Shown: piece by piece, positions 43,415-56,035 of the stretch
Layout: every line of letters begins with the position of its first letter
Position numbering within the stretch: the stretch's first letter is position 1
Source: Megalonaias nervosa
Lineage: Eukaryota; Mollusca; Bivalvia; Unionida; Unionidae
Direction of reading: 5' to 3'
Assembly: GCA_016617855.1 (NCBI GenBank)
Contig: JAECUM010006837.1
Coordinates: 1-64,000 of the forward strand
Length of the DNA: 64,000 bases
Made by a program: the position numbers and the translations under genes
The notes under the pieces: generated by a model
Databases searched by the model: none
What the model saw: only the letters and a program-made list of their open reading frames with translations
What the model was told of the DNA's origin: nothing

Positions 43415-46400
43415 GTACTTTTGATGTTGTAATCTTGCATGTAAATCTGTTGTCTTGCATCAAAAGCTTCCAGTTGTCTATTCAGACCTATTGTAATGCT
43501 GAAAACAGAAGTGAATATAGTATAAACATTATTTTGAATAAAATTATTATCAGTACAGTATACATGGATCTTCAGATAAATATCTGCAAATATCTTACTT
43601 GCAAATCAGGTTCAGATTCCTTTTGATCAGTAGACAGTGTAATCAGTACAAGCATGTTTAATGTTATCAGAACATGTTTTTATTTTCCATTTCAATTCCA
43701 AAAGCTATTAATTTAGACCAAGGGATTCTTTTGTAATCAAAATGAAACAACTATGTTTCTACCTTTTAATAAATTTGAAAAATTTACTTCCTCGATAATT
43801 CACTAACAGGAATACAGGAATATAGTCCACAGCATTAGCTAGCATGCAAGTTGTAAGGTACCTCTCAGAAATTAAAAGAAAAGTGGGACTTACATGGGGG
43901 AGGGGAGTAAATGATCAAATACATGCAATAATTGTGCTTGGAATATTTGTCAGTAAATAGCAAATAGCTGATGAAGTTGTGAGCTTTTCTGTAAAACTTA
44001 ACTATTTTTCAAGATAACCAATATTTTATTCAAGATAACCACTCTATGAAAGGTCATTAGAAACATTATGCTCAGAAGTATCAATAAAAATTATGTGTAC
44101 CAGCAAAAACATGGTGTATTTCATCACTGATTTCTGTAGTGACAGTGGATACACTCTGGTGTTACTATTGACTCAAAACAGAACTTGATTATTTTTTTGG
44201 GTGCAAGATGGACATTTATTTCTATAAATGTCAAAAATTACTATTCTGTCAGTAAAATGACTCCTCTGTGATTTTATTGTAAGATATATAAAATTTCTGC
44301 ACATCCATGATCAGACCTCTAAGTGCCAGTTAGGGAATTTTAAGTTCATTGCAAACTTTGGATCTAGCTTCACCATAACAGAGTCATGTGTATATATATG
44401 GATGTCTCTGTTTATTATGAACTCTGTCTGTGAAACTAAGCTAACTTTTTGATTGATTCCCATGTTACCCTTTATCAGATTTGCCAATGAGTAGGATAAA
44501 GCGCTGATAAACATTAAATACTTGAATTACGTAACTTCTGTAATATTTAAAACTCAGTGTGATTGGTCAGTTGAAAGGTGTTGACTTGACACATGGCTGA
44601 CTGCTAGTGCTTAATGCAGGTAGGATTTGCCTTTTAACATTTTGTATTCTACTACCTTTGCTTGATTTGATGCAAAAGACGTGGTTAATGTGATAATACC
44701 AAACAGGTCTACTTTCATTTGATTTGTAACAATGCAAGAAACTATTCTGTAAATCACAGATCAAAACACAGTCAGCTCTGAATTAGGTTTGTGCAGAAAC
44801 ACTAGGGGGCATCACTTGGATAGTCAATTAACACTTTACATTTTGTATACAAGAGGATATATCACTTTATGATGATTACATTGAAACTGAATTTAGGAGA
44901 TAAACTTAAAACACAAATTTTACTTGACTTATTTTATTGGTATTTGTTTGAGCAAATGTTGCCACCAGTAAGCATTACCAACTTTTTCCTTACTTGATAT
45001 TTTGTCATATATTATTATTTATATGGTATTGTTATTTTTTTTGAGAAAAAAAATTTAATGAAATATATGACATCTTATTAAGAGTTCTGAATTTTGTCAT
45101 GATGTTTATTCCAAATATCTGGGCACATTTTGCTATTTCTGACAATAAAATGAGCGATATATCATGGTGTCATTTATCAGATTTGGTAGCAATTTTATTA
45201 ATCTTCAGCAAATAGGGGCCAATTTTTATTACAAACAATAGGATCCACACCTGCCCACTCATTATAGGTGGGTTTGTGACTTGCCTGGGTGAACTAAAAC
45301 AATGAAGCAGTGAATATCAAAGTTTATCAGTGCATTATATTCAGTATATTGGCAGCGTGTTTCACTCATGATACAAGCTTTGAAATCCCAGCTAATTTTC
45401 AGTCTTACATTGTTTTCCTTGTTGTTTCCATTGATTTTTATTGCAAATTGTTTGTTTGATGGCAGCTAGCTTTCATGATGTATTACACCTGTTTTCATTT
45501 TTCTTTAGCCAAAATCAAAACCGTTTCTGATGTCATCAGTCATTATTTTGTCATGATTGTAAAATTTTAAAATGACCGAGCAAAGCATTGAAAGAAATTT
45601 CTTCAGAAATTTAAAAATGATCATCATATGAAAATGTAATTTCAAACATTTTTTTCAAGATGGAGAGATTGAGCAAAGGGAGGTCCATTTGTCCTTCTCT
45701 CTCAAAATGTTTAGCCCCCAAAAAAGTGAGTCACTAATTGAAAGAAAAAGAAATTTATTTTAACCTAATCTAATGCATATATGCCATATTGCAAGAAATC
45801 TCATATTTAAAGTTTATAGACTGGATGCCGCTGATATCAAACAATGTAAATCAGCTATTTTCTGTAGTCTTTATTTCTTTTTTCTTTTTTTCTATTCAGT
45901 GATCCAGATTTGAGTCCACATGTGTATTAAAACTTTGTCATTTTTGTAAAGAAAACAGTTTAGCAAAATTCAAATAATCTTCACCTGATGTTAAATGCAT
46001 ATGAAAGAGTATAAAACCTTATCATGCAACTTTGATGTAGTTTTCTTGTTTTATCTCACGGTCATATTTTTCGTTTGCAAAACGTTCACTTTTATACTCT
46101 GCATATTTAATCCCAAACTAGCTACATGTAAATGTGTAAAAGTGTTGTGTTGTGCAGTTCTCACTGCATGTAAAATGTTGTTTTCCTGCTTTTATATCTT
46201 TTTTTATTATTATTGTCTGTCCATGAGATAAAAATGTGGACAAAATTGAGTTCATGTTTAAGAACATTTTAGCAGGGTTTAAGCAGGTTTGAAAAAACAA
46301 CTGATTATTCTTCTGCCTTAAAACAGTTATAATTTAGATATGCACTTGATTAGTAGTTAGTAATGCACAAAAATATTTTTCTTGGTTCACTCATTGACCC

Positions 46401-47781
46401 TTATGACCATTTGATGACATGGTCTTAGTCTTGATCATCACTCTTTACATTTTTATTTGCCTGCCATAAGTTGTCATCAGTCTCTTAGCAAATTTGCTTC
46501 TGCACAGTAACTTGATTTTCTACTGTCTACAGTTAACAGATTTGTGGATGGCTTCCATTGATTTCGGGGTCAGAAGATTTAAGGTCAAGGTTATTATGAC
46601 TAAAAGAAGGCTAATGGTTCTGCACAATAACATTTGTTGTAAACTACATAACTTGACCAAACTTTGTGGATAGCTTGTACTTTGGGTATGGAAGAAGTCT
46701 GTGTATTTTGGGGTCAATGGTCGAGGCCACTGTGACTTTTAAAAAAAAGGTTTTCTCACAATAACATTAGTTATACATCACAGACCTGGACCAAACTTTG
46801 TGGATGGCATGCACTTAGGGAATGGAAAAAGCCTGTAAGTTTTGGGGTCAATGGCCAAGGTCACTGTGCCTCAAAAGCAAAGAGGTTATCTCTCAGAAAC
46901 ATCAGTTCTACTTCAGAGAACTAGACCATACCTTTTGGATGGCTTACACTTAGGGTATGGAAGAAACCTCATAGTTTGGGTCAAAAGGTCAGGGTCACTC
47001 TTTTTGATAGAAGAAAGATGGTTTTTTCACACAAATTTCAGAGTTTGTGGAGGGTTTGCACTTAAGGTATGGAAGAGGCTTATTGATCTTAGGGTCATAA
47101 GATGAAAAGCCTGGGTTAATATGGCTGAAAGAAAAATGGGTTTCAGAATTACTTTTGTTCTAGATTAAGTTCTTTTACCAAACTTTCTGGATGGCTTACA
47201 GTTTGGTTAATAAATAAACTTATAAATTCAGCATTCTTAAGGTCAGAAGTCACCATCATGGTAAGTCTAATAAAAAAAATTAATGGTTTCTGAATAGTAA
47301 CTTTAGTTCACAACTGCATGCCTTGACTACATTCCATAAATCTTGATAAAGCTATATACAGATCTTGTATAAATGTAATACTATTGTAAACATCAGTTAC
47401 TGCAAAAATAGGAGGGGGTCAGACTATAAACATGTATTTTTAAAAATTAATTATTATATAAGGAAAGGGAATTCATAAATATAATGGTAAAACGATTTAA
47501 ATTTGACTTTCAGGTTTTTTTCCTGTAGACGGGCCACCACTGTAGGTGGTCAACCATTCAGTTTTAAAATTTGTTGAACCTTGGTTAAAATTTGTTGATT
47601 TGCACTAAGTTGCCATAACTACCAAGAACAACATAGAAATAAAATTACTGAGCTCTTTCATGTGATAGGGCATACTTTTGGTTGTTGTTAATAAAAGTAT
47701 GGGGGGGGGATTTTGCAAAAATTTATTTGTTTATATTAAACAGGTTTAACTGCAAATGATGAACTCTTGACTATTTTTTAG
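43415..47781 (+). other. CEP164 intron 13
   Basis: Family B repeats occupy 46490-47370. 43415-46480 is A+T-rich intron in which I find no repeat family, mobile element or exon. The last 400 bp contain a G8 run at 47702-47709. Confidence 0.6.
46490..47370. repeat. Dispersed repeat family B, multi-copy block
   Basis: Five or six modules of about 125-140 bp with 'accaaactttgtggatggc', 'acttagggtatggaagaa', 'ttggggtcaatggccaaggt', 'cactgtgcct'. Some modules carry ERE-like AGGTCACTGTGCCT. Open frames across it are chance. Confidence 0.82.
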
Positions 47782-47899
47782 GAAGCAGATGGATGAGGCA
47801 CTAGAGCGACTAAAACAAGAAGTTAGCTCTCTACATAAAGAGGAACAGACTCGACTTGAGGCAGAAAAGAAAAGAGCATTGGAACGTCTCGATAAACAG
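47782..47899 (+). CDS. CEP164: CEP164 coding exon 14 (coiled coil)
   Basis: Residues 490-529. Completes a split Arg codon, then KQMDEALERLKQEVSSLHKE and EQTRLEAEKKRALERLDKQ. Leu/Ile at heptad positions and LxxLxxE motifs. Related in composition to the LREELESQQKAE region of vertebrate CEP164. The acceptor is tattttttag|ga and the donor is aaacag|gtattg. Ends in phase 0. Confidence 0.93.
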
Positions 47900-48503
47900 G
47901 TATTGTCAGCTGGTTGATTTGTTTACTTGAAATGGTTATTTTAAGTATTCACAATGCAAAGTTCAGTGTGTAGGTTTTTTTAATGGTTTCTTCTACAGCA
48001 GTTATTAGCAAGACATTTCTGATTGCAATGTTGCAGTCATCAGCTATGTTGAAATTTCTTGTTAAAGTTCATAAAGCATCATAATGCAGCTTACTGAAAA
48101 CACACATTGTTCCTTATTGAATCATCTCACAACTTTTGGAATAAAATTTAGGTAAATTTTAGCAAAATAATGAATGTGGTGATTGATGGAACCTGTTGGT
48201 TTTTTTTCCCAAAGTACAGATGTGAAAGTACACAAATTTTATACATTCTTGAATTTCTCTACTACAACGTTTGCAATATGTGCGATTGAATGTGACCCTT
48301 TTAAATTGTTTAATTCAGATAAATTTGCAATGCATAGCCTGAAAACTGGACTCTGAAGATTCATATTTGTAAGATAGAGTATAACTAACTTTGTTACTTT
48401 GTAACTTTGTTATAGGGAGTTAACAAGTTTGTATAAGTATACTTTCACCTTGGCAAGGTCAGCAACACTAAATTTAGATGGGAGGGATGAAGGAGCCTGA
48501 AAT

Positions 48504-48566
<63 letters not shown>

Positions 48567-49397
48567 AATATAAAAAAACATCAGATGGTTGGCAGTGAAA
48601 GAAAAGAAAATGCAATCAGTTTTAGAACAATATCATAACTTGTGATTAAATGAAAAGAGAATGTCAGTTGCATTTATAATCTGTTGTAATTAAGAACAAA
48701 TGATTGACACACTTTAATGAGTAATATAAGTACTAAAATGTTTTAGAACTATAATAGGGATGGAAATTTTGTTTATTTCAGCTTGACCTAATATTTTTTT
48801 CAGTGTTTGTTTAACAAATAACATTCAAAATCCCTCTTGGCTAATTGTCTGTGAAATACAACAGCAGAATGAGATGCCTATGATTGCCATATTTCCATCA
48901 ATTAGTCTTTTTCTTGCATGAAAACATGGTACCAAAAATCATGCACAGCACAATAGACAAATCTGGTTTGGTTGCAGAATGGAAACATATAAAATGAGGC
49001 CAATGCTCCTTCACAGTAGATTAGTTTGTTCCGAAGAATAAGGACAACTAAAATATTTGAAATGTAGAGAAAGATCGTTACCATTTTAATTATTTTTTTA
49101 CAGCTTTCGAGTTTGCTTCAAGGCATTCAGCAGTTGTGGTTGTTTGTAATCCATGTATTGGAGTTTAAATAATCTAATTAGATGTATTTTGGGTTCATTT
49201 TTATGTGTCACCTATTTCTTACAGAGTTTGTCAACAATGTGAGTCTGATAAACTTGTCCATGACAGTGATGGTAAAGTTTCATGTGATAAATAATTATTG
49301 CATGTTTAAAAAGTAACCAATCATACATGCTCTAACTTTGTTTGTGGTTAAACTTTCTGATTGATCTGTCAGAAGCACTCTCTGATTATATTGAAAG
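47900..49397 (+). other. CEP164 intron 14
   Basis: Contains a TA microsatellite at 48507-48564. No other feature seen. Confidence 0.7.
48507..48564. repeat. (TA)n microsatellite
   Basis: About 29 TA units. Confidence 0.97.
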
Positions 49398-49574
49398 GTT
49401 GAAGAAGCCACAGCTAATGAGCAGAAGCGTTTGGAGCAGGAGAAGAGGAGCACCATAGAAACATTACAGTCCAAACACAGGCTGGAATTAGACCGACTCA
49501 CAGAAGAAGCACAGAGGAAACATCTGGAAAAGGTGGAAACCACAAAACGGGAACTGAATGAAAAGCATGACAAG
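49398..49574 (+). CDS. CEP164: CEP164 coding exon 15 (coiled coil)
   Basis: Residues 530-588. The longest phase 0-0 exon here. VEEATANEQKRLEQEKRSTI then LQSKHRLELDRLTEEAQRKH and LEKVETTKRELNEKHDK. The LxxKHRLELDRL part parallels the LEKEHSAELERL / LEAKHREVV segment of vertebrate CEP164. The acceptor attgaaag|gt has a weak tract. The donor is gacaag|gtattc. Confidence 0.93.
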
Positions 49575-49639
49575 GTATTCTCTTAAATTAGTTGTTTTGA
49601 TTTGCTTTAAAGGAGAAATCAGTCTGGCCATTACTGTAT

Positions 49640-50035
49640 GTACCATTCAGGCCATATTATGTACCGTTCAGGCCACCATATGTACAATTCATGCCATTAT
49701 ATGTACCATTCAGGTCATAATATGTACCATTAGGTCATAATATGTACCATTCAGACCACCATATGTACCATTCAGGCCACCATATGTACCATTCAGGCCA
49801 CCATACATACCATTCAGGTCACCATATGTACCATTCAGGCCACCATATGTACATTCAGGCCACCATCTGTACCATTCAGGCCACCATATGTACCATTTGG
49901 GCCACCATATGTACCATTCAGGTCACCATATGTACCATTCAGGCCACCATCTGTACCATTCAGGCCACCATAAGTACCATTCAGGCCACCATCTGTACCA
50001 TTCAGGCCACCATATGTACCATTCAGGCCACCTCT
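49640..50035. repeat. 21-bp minisatellite
   Basis: About 19 units of 'catatgtaccattcaggccac', starting about 65 bp after the exon 15 donor. 21 is divisible by 3, so open frames of repeated Tyr-His-Ser-Gly-His-His type appear. These are artefacts. Confidence 0.96.
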
Positions 50036-50101
50036 GGTTGCTCATGAGATCAAATACAATATTTAGTATAATCTAACTTTTCAGATCTGTTGGTTTTGTG
50101 A

Positions 50102-50352
50102 GAGACCGCAGGTGGCTGAATGGTCTAAAGTGCTCACCTTTACCAATTACTGCCATCTCACTCTGTCCACGTGGGCTCAAGTCTCAGGCTCAGCCACTGT
50201 GGGTATGTGAGAAAGCTTGCCAGTTTCTTCCCATGGGTTGGTGGTTCTTACTGGGGGTTTTCCGGGTTCCTCGTCCACCGTTTATATTTGCTGCCAAGTA
50301 TAGCCTATCATGCAATGAAAAATGGTGTTAAACCTAAAAGAACAACAACAAA
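50102..50352 (+). mobile_element. tRNA-derived SINE (type 1), copy 2
   Basis: Head 'ggtggctgaatggtctaaag', box B-like 'gggctcaagtctc', body 'gtatagcctatcatgcaatg', tail 'aaaagaacaacaacaa'. Flanked by 'ttttgtga' at 50094-50101 and 50359-50366. Confidence 0.9.
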
Positions 50353-50399
50353 TGTTACTTTTGTGATGGGGTCTGTGTCCACCTAAATCACTGGTATAT

Positions 50400-51400
50400 C
50401 ATCTGTCCATAATCCATCTTCCTTTAATTGTTTTTTTTGTTATCACTACTCCTCTGAAACAACTTAGAGGAAAGTCATAGAAAACTGGCATACAGTTTCA
50501 TCCTGTGTCAAGTTGGTCCTAAATGTAAGTAGTACGCCTCAAAAGTCTTAATATGGCTGGCAATTTTGAAATCTTGTTATCACTTTTAATTTCTAAACAG
50601 ATGGTCATATGAACATGGTGTTTTCATTGAAAAATTTATTTTATATAAAGAGACCTCCATAAAAATGGTGGTAGTTTGGCATCCAACATAACTGCCAAGG
50701 TGTCCATCTTATGATCTTGTTCTTGGTACTCGTCCCAAATGAATGGTTATCAAATATTTTCTAAACAACATAATATATATGGATGGTTTGAAATGAAAAT
50801 ATTAACAGTCTGACATACAATATGGTTGTCTTGTCACCCATCTTGAAATAGTTTTATTGCTATATTTTCAGAACAGATGGTCATATTGATATTTGGTTTT
50901 ACTTGAAGACTTCTGATGTAGTTGGTCCATTTATGACCTTCCAGTATGACCAACACATTGGTTATCATGTAAATCTATGATTACTCTTTCAGAATTGATG
51001 GCTGTATAAACACTGGGTTTTCACCCAAACATTTCATGCAAAATGTGCTTTGTCCAGTCTTATAATTAGGCTGATTAAGCCTTTCAAGTGACTGATTATC
51101 CTGAAATTACTGGTTGTCTTTAAAATCATCTTGTAGCTATTTTGTCTGAAATGGAATAACAATGGGTAACAGGTCCTGAATGAAAATGATGCTGATCTTT
51201 CCTTCATCCTACACGGCATCCATATTGGACATCTTAGAAATCTTACTATTATTATTTCTCTTCAAACAATAGTGGCATTAACATGAGGTTTCTACTATAA
51301 CCCCATGAAGCATGCAATTGTTCCTCAATGAAAATGGTATAGATCTAACCACCAACGTGTTTCTGCTGTTTGGAACAAGTTTGAGGTCAAGTCAGAGGTT
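50400..51400. repeat. Dispersed repeat family A, multi-copy block
   Basis: Six or more diverged modules with 'gttggtcctaaatg', 'ggccatcttgaaat'-type and 'aatggtcatat' phrases, immediately after SINE type 1 copy 2. Confidence 0.75.
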
Positions 51401-52077
51401 ACAGCTTGTATTTCTTTGCTTCATTGAGCAAGACTTGTATCTATAGACATGAATTTTCACCAGACTTTGAATTAAACTGTTTTTCAGTAAACAAGTTTGT
51501 AGTTAACATTGATTTCAGCATCAAACGTCTTGACTTGGTATTTTTTGTCTGGAGTGGCTTGTGAGCATGATAACAATAATGTATGAATGACTTTTATCAA
51601 ACCCAGGTTGTGTATACGCTTGATGAATACCTTGAATAATGCCAACTCAATAATTTGCAAAATATAATGCAGGCTGTGTCCTCATTGTGTGTATTATTGC
51701 CACAGAAATCAAAACAAGGTAAATATAATAGCAGCAAGAGTTTTTAGTCTTTCCCACCTTAGTTAATCATGACATTGATTTCTGATTGCTTCCCATGTTC
51801 AGCTGCCAATATCCCACTCAGTGAATATTGAACAAACACTATATGATAATTACTATTACAGCTACCCTACTTCGCTGTGTGAATAATGGTTAGTTGACAT
51901 ATCCCTCATCCATATGGACGAGTAATGGAGAAAGCCATGTTTTAATACCATTATATTTCCCCAATAATATGAGCCGATGCCACCATGAATGGTGTACACA
52001 GTGGTTCATGATGTGCAACATGCTCATGGCAAATCCTATTTCTTGAAACATCTGTCTTGCATGGACCTTTCTTCCCA

Positions 52078-52135
52078 AAGGAATCTGCAGAACTTAGTTA
52101 GGGCATTGGAATCTGCAGAACTTAGTTAGGGCATT
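52078..52135. repeat. 28-bp tandem duplication
   Basis: 'ggaatctgcagaacttagtt' plus 'agggcatt' occurs twice, adjacent. Confidence 0.92.
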
Positions 52136-52880
52136 GAAGTGGCTCCTCTAAGATAATGAGCTGATCAGAAGAGGGAGATCTGACTTGTTCTAACCACTCA
52201 CAGAAAGAAGGGATGATATTTCCATACAGGCTTTTTTTTATCCCAATCCCTTGTGTTGTTCACTAAGCCTACAAGGAACTAATCCAAGCCCAGATGAATT
52301 TCTTACACTTATTTAGTATTCAGGTGCAGTTCTTCCCTGACAGAAAGTACAAACCAAGGTATGGTGGTCGAAGATGACATTCTTCAGTTTTTACCTCGGA
52401 GACCATTCATCACAAAGGGCTCAGGAAAGCAGACTACTTTCCCAGGTCTATCCACAGCTTCATGATGATAAAGGCTACTTTGCTTCTGCTGGATTACTGG
52501 GAGAGATAATCTTTCCAAGACTGGAGCCATTATTGATCTTTATTAATCCCAGCCATTATATCACATGAGACTCAAAGATGATTTGCACACTTTACAAGTT
52601 CAGAGTTAAAGTTAACACCAGCGTACATTATTTCAACTAAGACATGCCTTTGTGTGTTTTGTGCAAAATTGACACCATGTCTTGCAAAAGATTTAATGCA
52701 CTAAAACTTGAAGCAAAAAATGTACAAGGCGTATTTTTTAACTTAATTCTGTTGCAGAGGCACCAATCAATCATCAGATGCCTAAAATGCTGATTGTTTT
52801 TCATAAGCACATGCTTTAAGAGGTGGATACAGAACTATGGATAGATGGTTTCTTTAGTCCAGTATCATGCTCAGATCATG

Positions 52881-53280
52881 AGAGTGATTAAAATGAATGC
52901 AAACATGATGACTATAATAAACAAGCCAGTAACCCACAAAAGAGATTTAAATGACTGTAGACATGATGACTATAATAAACAAGCCGGTAACCCACAAAAG
53001 AGATTAAAATGACTGTAGACATGATGACTAATAAACAAGCCAGTAACCCACAAAAGAGATTAAAATGACTGTAGACATGATGACTAATAAACAAGCCAGT
53101 AACCCACAAAAGAGATTAAAATGACTGTAGACATGATGACTAATAAACAAGCCAGTAACCCACAAAAGAGATTAAAATGACTGTAGACATGATGACTAAT
53201 AAACAAGCCAGTAACCCACAAAAGAGATTAAAATGACTGTAGACATGATGACTAATAAACAAGCCAGTAAAACACAAAAG
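52881..53280. repeat. 56-bp minisatellite
   Basis: About seven units of 'gactgtagacatgatgacta' ... 'acccacaaaagagattaaaat', the last five nearly identical. The high identity points to recent expansion. Confidence 0.96.
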
Positions 53281-53629
53281 CTGAGACAAAAGACAAACAT
53301 AAAGGTAAACTTCCACTAAAAAATTGGATTCTGAAAGGTGAACCAAAGAAGAAAAACATCATACCAACAAGAAGTTACTTGAAACCTTAACCTTGCAATA
53401 ACTGATGACTATAATATTGGAGGTGCATACAGTTTTGAAATTGTAGACTTTGACATCTCCCACACTGTTAGAATATAGTTGGAAGTATCCAAGAGGAGAA
53501 TCAAAAAGTAAGTCTCTTTGGTTTTTCATGCAAATAATATGTAAAAATGTTAAAAGGACTGTGCAAATGATGTCACATGTTATTATGGCATTGGCCAGTT
53601 ATGGTCACACCATTAGCTCACTTTTTCAA

Positions 53630-54150
53630 ATGAAGTGAGCTAAATGGCCCCGGATTTCTCAAACTTGACTGAAGCACTGAGGGTAAGGGGATAAACTCTC
53701 TTTTCCTCTTACCTATTCTCATGAAATATTATTATTGGATGATGTATTTAAAGAATAAACCAATATTTTAAGTTAAACATGGTACTTTACAGTGCACTTA
53801 CCTTGTCATAATGTGGACATTCCCTCCTAAGCCAGGGCCCAGAGTGGCCAAGTAGTCTAAAGCACCCACCGATCTGGATCACTGCCATCTCACCTCTGTC
53901 TGCATGGGTTCGAGTCTCAGGCTCGGCTAATGTGGGTACATGAGAAAGCTTGCCAGTAGCTTCTCGTGGGTTGGTGGTTCTTTCTGGTTTTTTCCAGGGT
54001 TCTTCCTCCACCACTTATACTGGCCGCCATGTATAGCCTATCTTGTGCTGAAAAATGGCATTAAACCCTACAACAACAACAACCCTCCCAAGCCTTCTCC
54101 ACAGTTACGCCCCTCACTCAAGAAGAACTGATTGATGGGATTTATCACTA
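53630..54150 (+). mobile_element. DIRS-type retrotransposon tail, copy 3 (split by a SINE)
   Basis: Shares 'ttttcctcttacctattctc' and the CCCTCC-rich end with the tails of copies 1 and 2. The tail resumes after the SINE at 54083 ('ccctcccaagccttctccac'). No coding part is recognisable, so it is 5'-truncated or too decayed. Same orientation as CEP164. Confidence 0.65.
53834..54082 (+). mobile_element. tRNA-derived SINE (type 1), copy 3
   Basis: Head 'gagtggccaagtagtctaaa', box B 'gggttcgagtctc', body 'gtatagcctatcttgtgctg', tail 'aaccctacaacaacaacaa'. Flanked by 12-bp duplications 'ccctcctaagcc' (53822-53833) and 'ccctcccaagcc' (54083-54094) in the DIRS tail. Confidence 0.93.
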
Positions 54151-54680
54151 ATCCCTCCATTCAGTGGGACACTAGGCCTGTTGACAAACACCTCAACAAG
54201 CAGATGAATGTTTAGGACTTTTGTTGTTAAAACAAGTAAAAATAACACTTAGATTCATGGGATAGCAGATATTCTCCTAATGTACTAGGATTATGAAAGT
54301 AACATATTTTACAAAAATAATTGGTTTCTGTGAAATACCGGTATGTAGAGAATATTTATGTAGATATTACTAAAAAAAGACTAGTATAGATTCATCTTGG
54401 TAAGCAGGACACCATTATACATGTACTCATATTAGCATGATGTAGTATTCTTCATGCATCAGTAATAATTCTTTCTTCCAGTCTTTATTCCTTCTTTCAT
54501 TCTTTCTTTCTTTCTTAAATAACAATTTAGTCAGCTGCAGAGGTACTGTTGCATTCCAGATCCCAAACCTTGGTATGTGGATAGAGCCAGACAAGTACTT
54601 GCAAAAATTTGCTTAGCAAGCACTACGCTGAATTTGCAATGAGATTGTCTTGATTATTCTTGCACATATTTGCTTTTCAG

Positions 54681-54800
54681 GACCTCACACTCATACAAGA
54701 AGAGCTCAAACGTCTAAATGAGCAAGAGAGGGAAAAGAAAGAACATGAGCTCGAAGTGTCCAAGAAAAGGCAAATGGCTATTGATGACTTGGACAGAGGA
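54681..54800 (+). CDS. CEP164: CEP164 coding exon 16 (coiled coil)
   Basis: Residues 589-628. DLTLIQEELKRLNEQEREKK, EHELEVSKKRQMAIDDLDRG. Charged helix. The acceptor gcttttcag|ga is strong and the donor is agagga|gtatgt. Phase 0 at both ends, 120 bp. Confidence 0.93.
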
Positions 54801-55829
54801 GTATGTAGTCTAATATTTTTAGATAGTTTTTGTAGTAGAAATATTAGTAATGTCTCGCAGTTGTTTGATTCCTGCAGTCACCAGTATTTTAATAGATTTT
54901 TGTGAAGGGTATGTTTCTTAAATATGAATATATTACAAGGATTTTTAAGGGGGTACTGAAGGGTGGGAAAATAGGTCCCAATCCAAATGCAGATACCTTA
55001 ATTTTGTTGTCACAGAGACAAAAAGAAATGTCATTCATTCAGTTGATTAGTCAGAAAATATTACAGATATTGTTTCTTAAAGTGATGTTCATTCAGTCTG
55101 GAAAAATTAGTTACTTGTAAATATTAAATTCAAAACCAGTCAGATGTCTTGAATTTCATAAAATGTCAATGAAATGCTTACTTACAACACTGTTTTAGTG
55201 CAATGTGTAAAAGTGATTCTGAATTGTCTTGTATTGTAAGGAAATACTCACAATCACAGCTGTTTTAGCACCAAAGACTAATGTGTTAGGGTAATCCTGT
55301 ATTGCTTGTACCAGGGAAATACTCACTTATCACTATTATTTTAGCAGTGAACAGTAACGTGCTGGAATGATCCTAAATTGACTTGTAGAGGTGTACAGCA
55401 GTTGCTACACAGAATCAGTTGCTCCATGATTGTTTATTACATTTTGTTCTCTGCACTATTTTTCAGACAGACAGGGAAAAACAATTATTCACTTAATATT
55501 TGGAACATTTTGTTCCTTCAATTTAGTTAACTTTCCTCAAACAAATTGCACAAAAATTACATTTTAGTGCTTGTAAATAAAATACACATGAACATAATTT
55601 TTTAATCCTTATTTATTATATAAAATAAATATTTTGAAATGAAATCAATTCCTATATCCACAAAAAATTTTGTGTGTGTATGGATTTTAGTTAGTAATGG
55701 AGAATCAGAAACTCTTTTTATTTTATTTTGACTTGAGAACTGGAAAGGAGTTTTCTTGAATAAAAAAATTGATATTCTGTCTGAATGCTTGTACAGTACA
55801 GATATTTCATCTTAAAGCTGAATTAAATG

Positions 55830-56035
55830 TTTTAGAGAAATGACTTTCGCTTAGCTGTCACTTAAATAACATGGTTTAAAGAAATGACTCTCACTTTGCT
55901 GTCACTTAAATAACATGGTTTAATAAAAATGACTCTCACTTTGCTGTCACTTAAATAACATGGTTTAAGGAAATGACTCTCACTTTGCTGTCACTTAAAT
56001 AACATGTTTTTAAGGAAATGACTCTCACTTTGATA
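55830..56035. repeat. 44-bp minisatellite
   Basis: Four to five units of 'aaatgactctcactttgctg' plus 'tcacttaaataacatggttt'. Confidence 0.94.

Larger units (their letters stand above)
49575..54680 (+). other. CEP164 intron 15
   Basis: Holds a 21-bp minisatellite, SINE type 1 copy 2, family A repeats, a 28-bp duplication (52078-52135), a 56-bp minisatellite, a DIRS tail with a nested SINE and a CTTT run near 54495. 51400-52880 has no clear assignment. Parts could be further DIRS remnant, but I could not match a motif. Confidence 0.6.

Noticed and set aside
52374..52568. 64-codon open frame in intron 15 as a mobile-element protein
   Set aside because: It lies upstream of a DIRS tail, but I could not match any DIRS motif, so I left the stretch unassigned.
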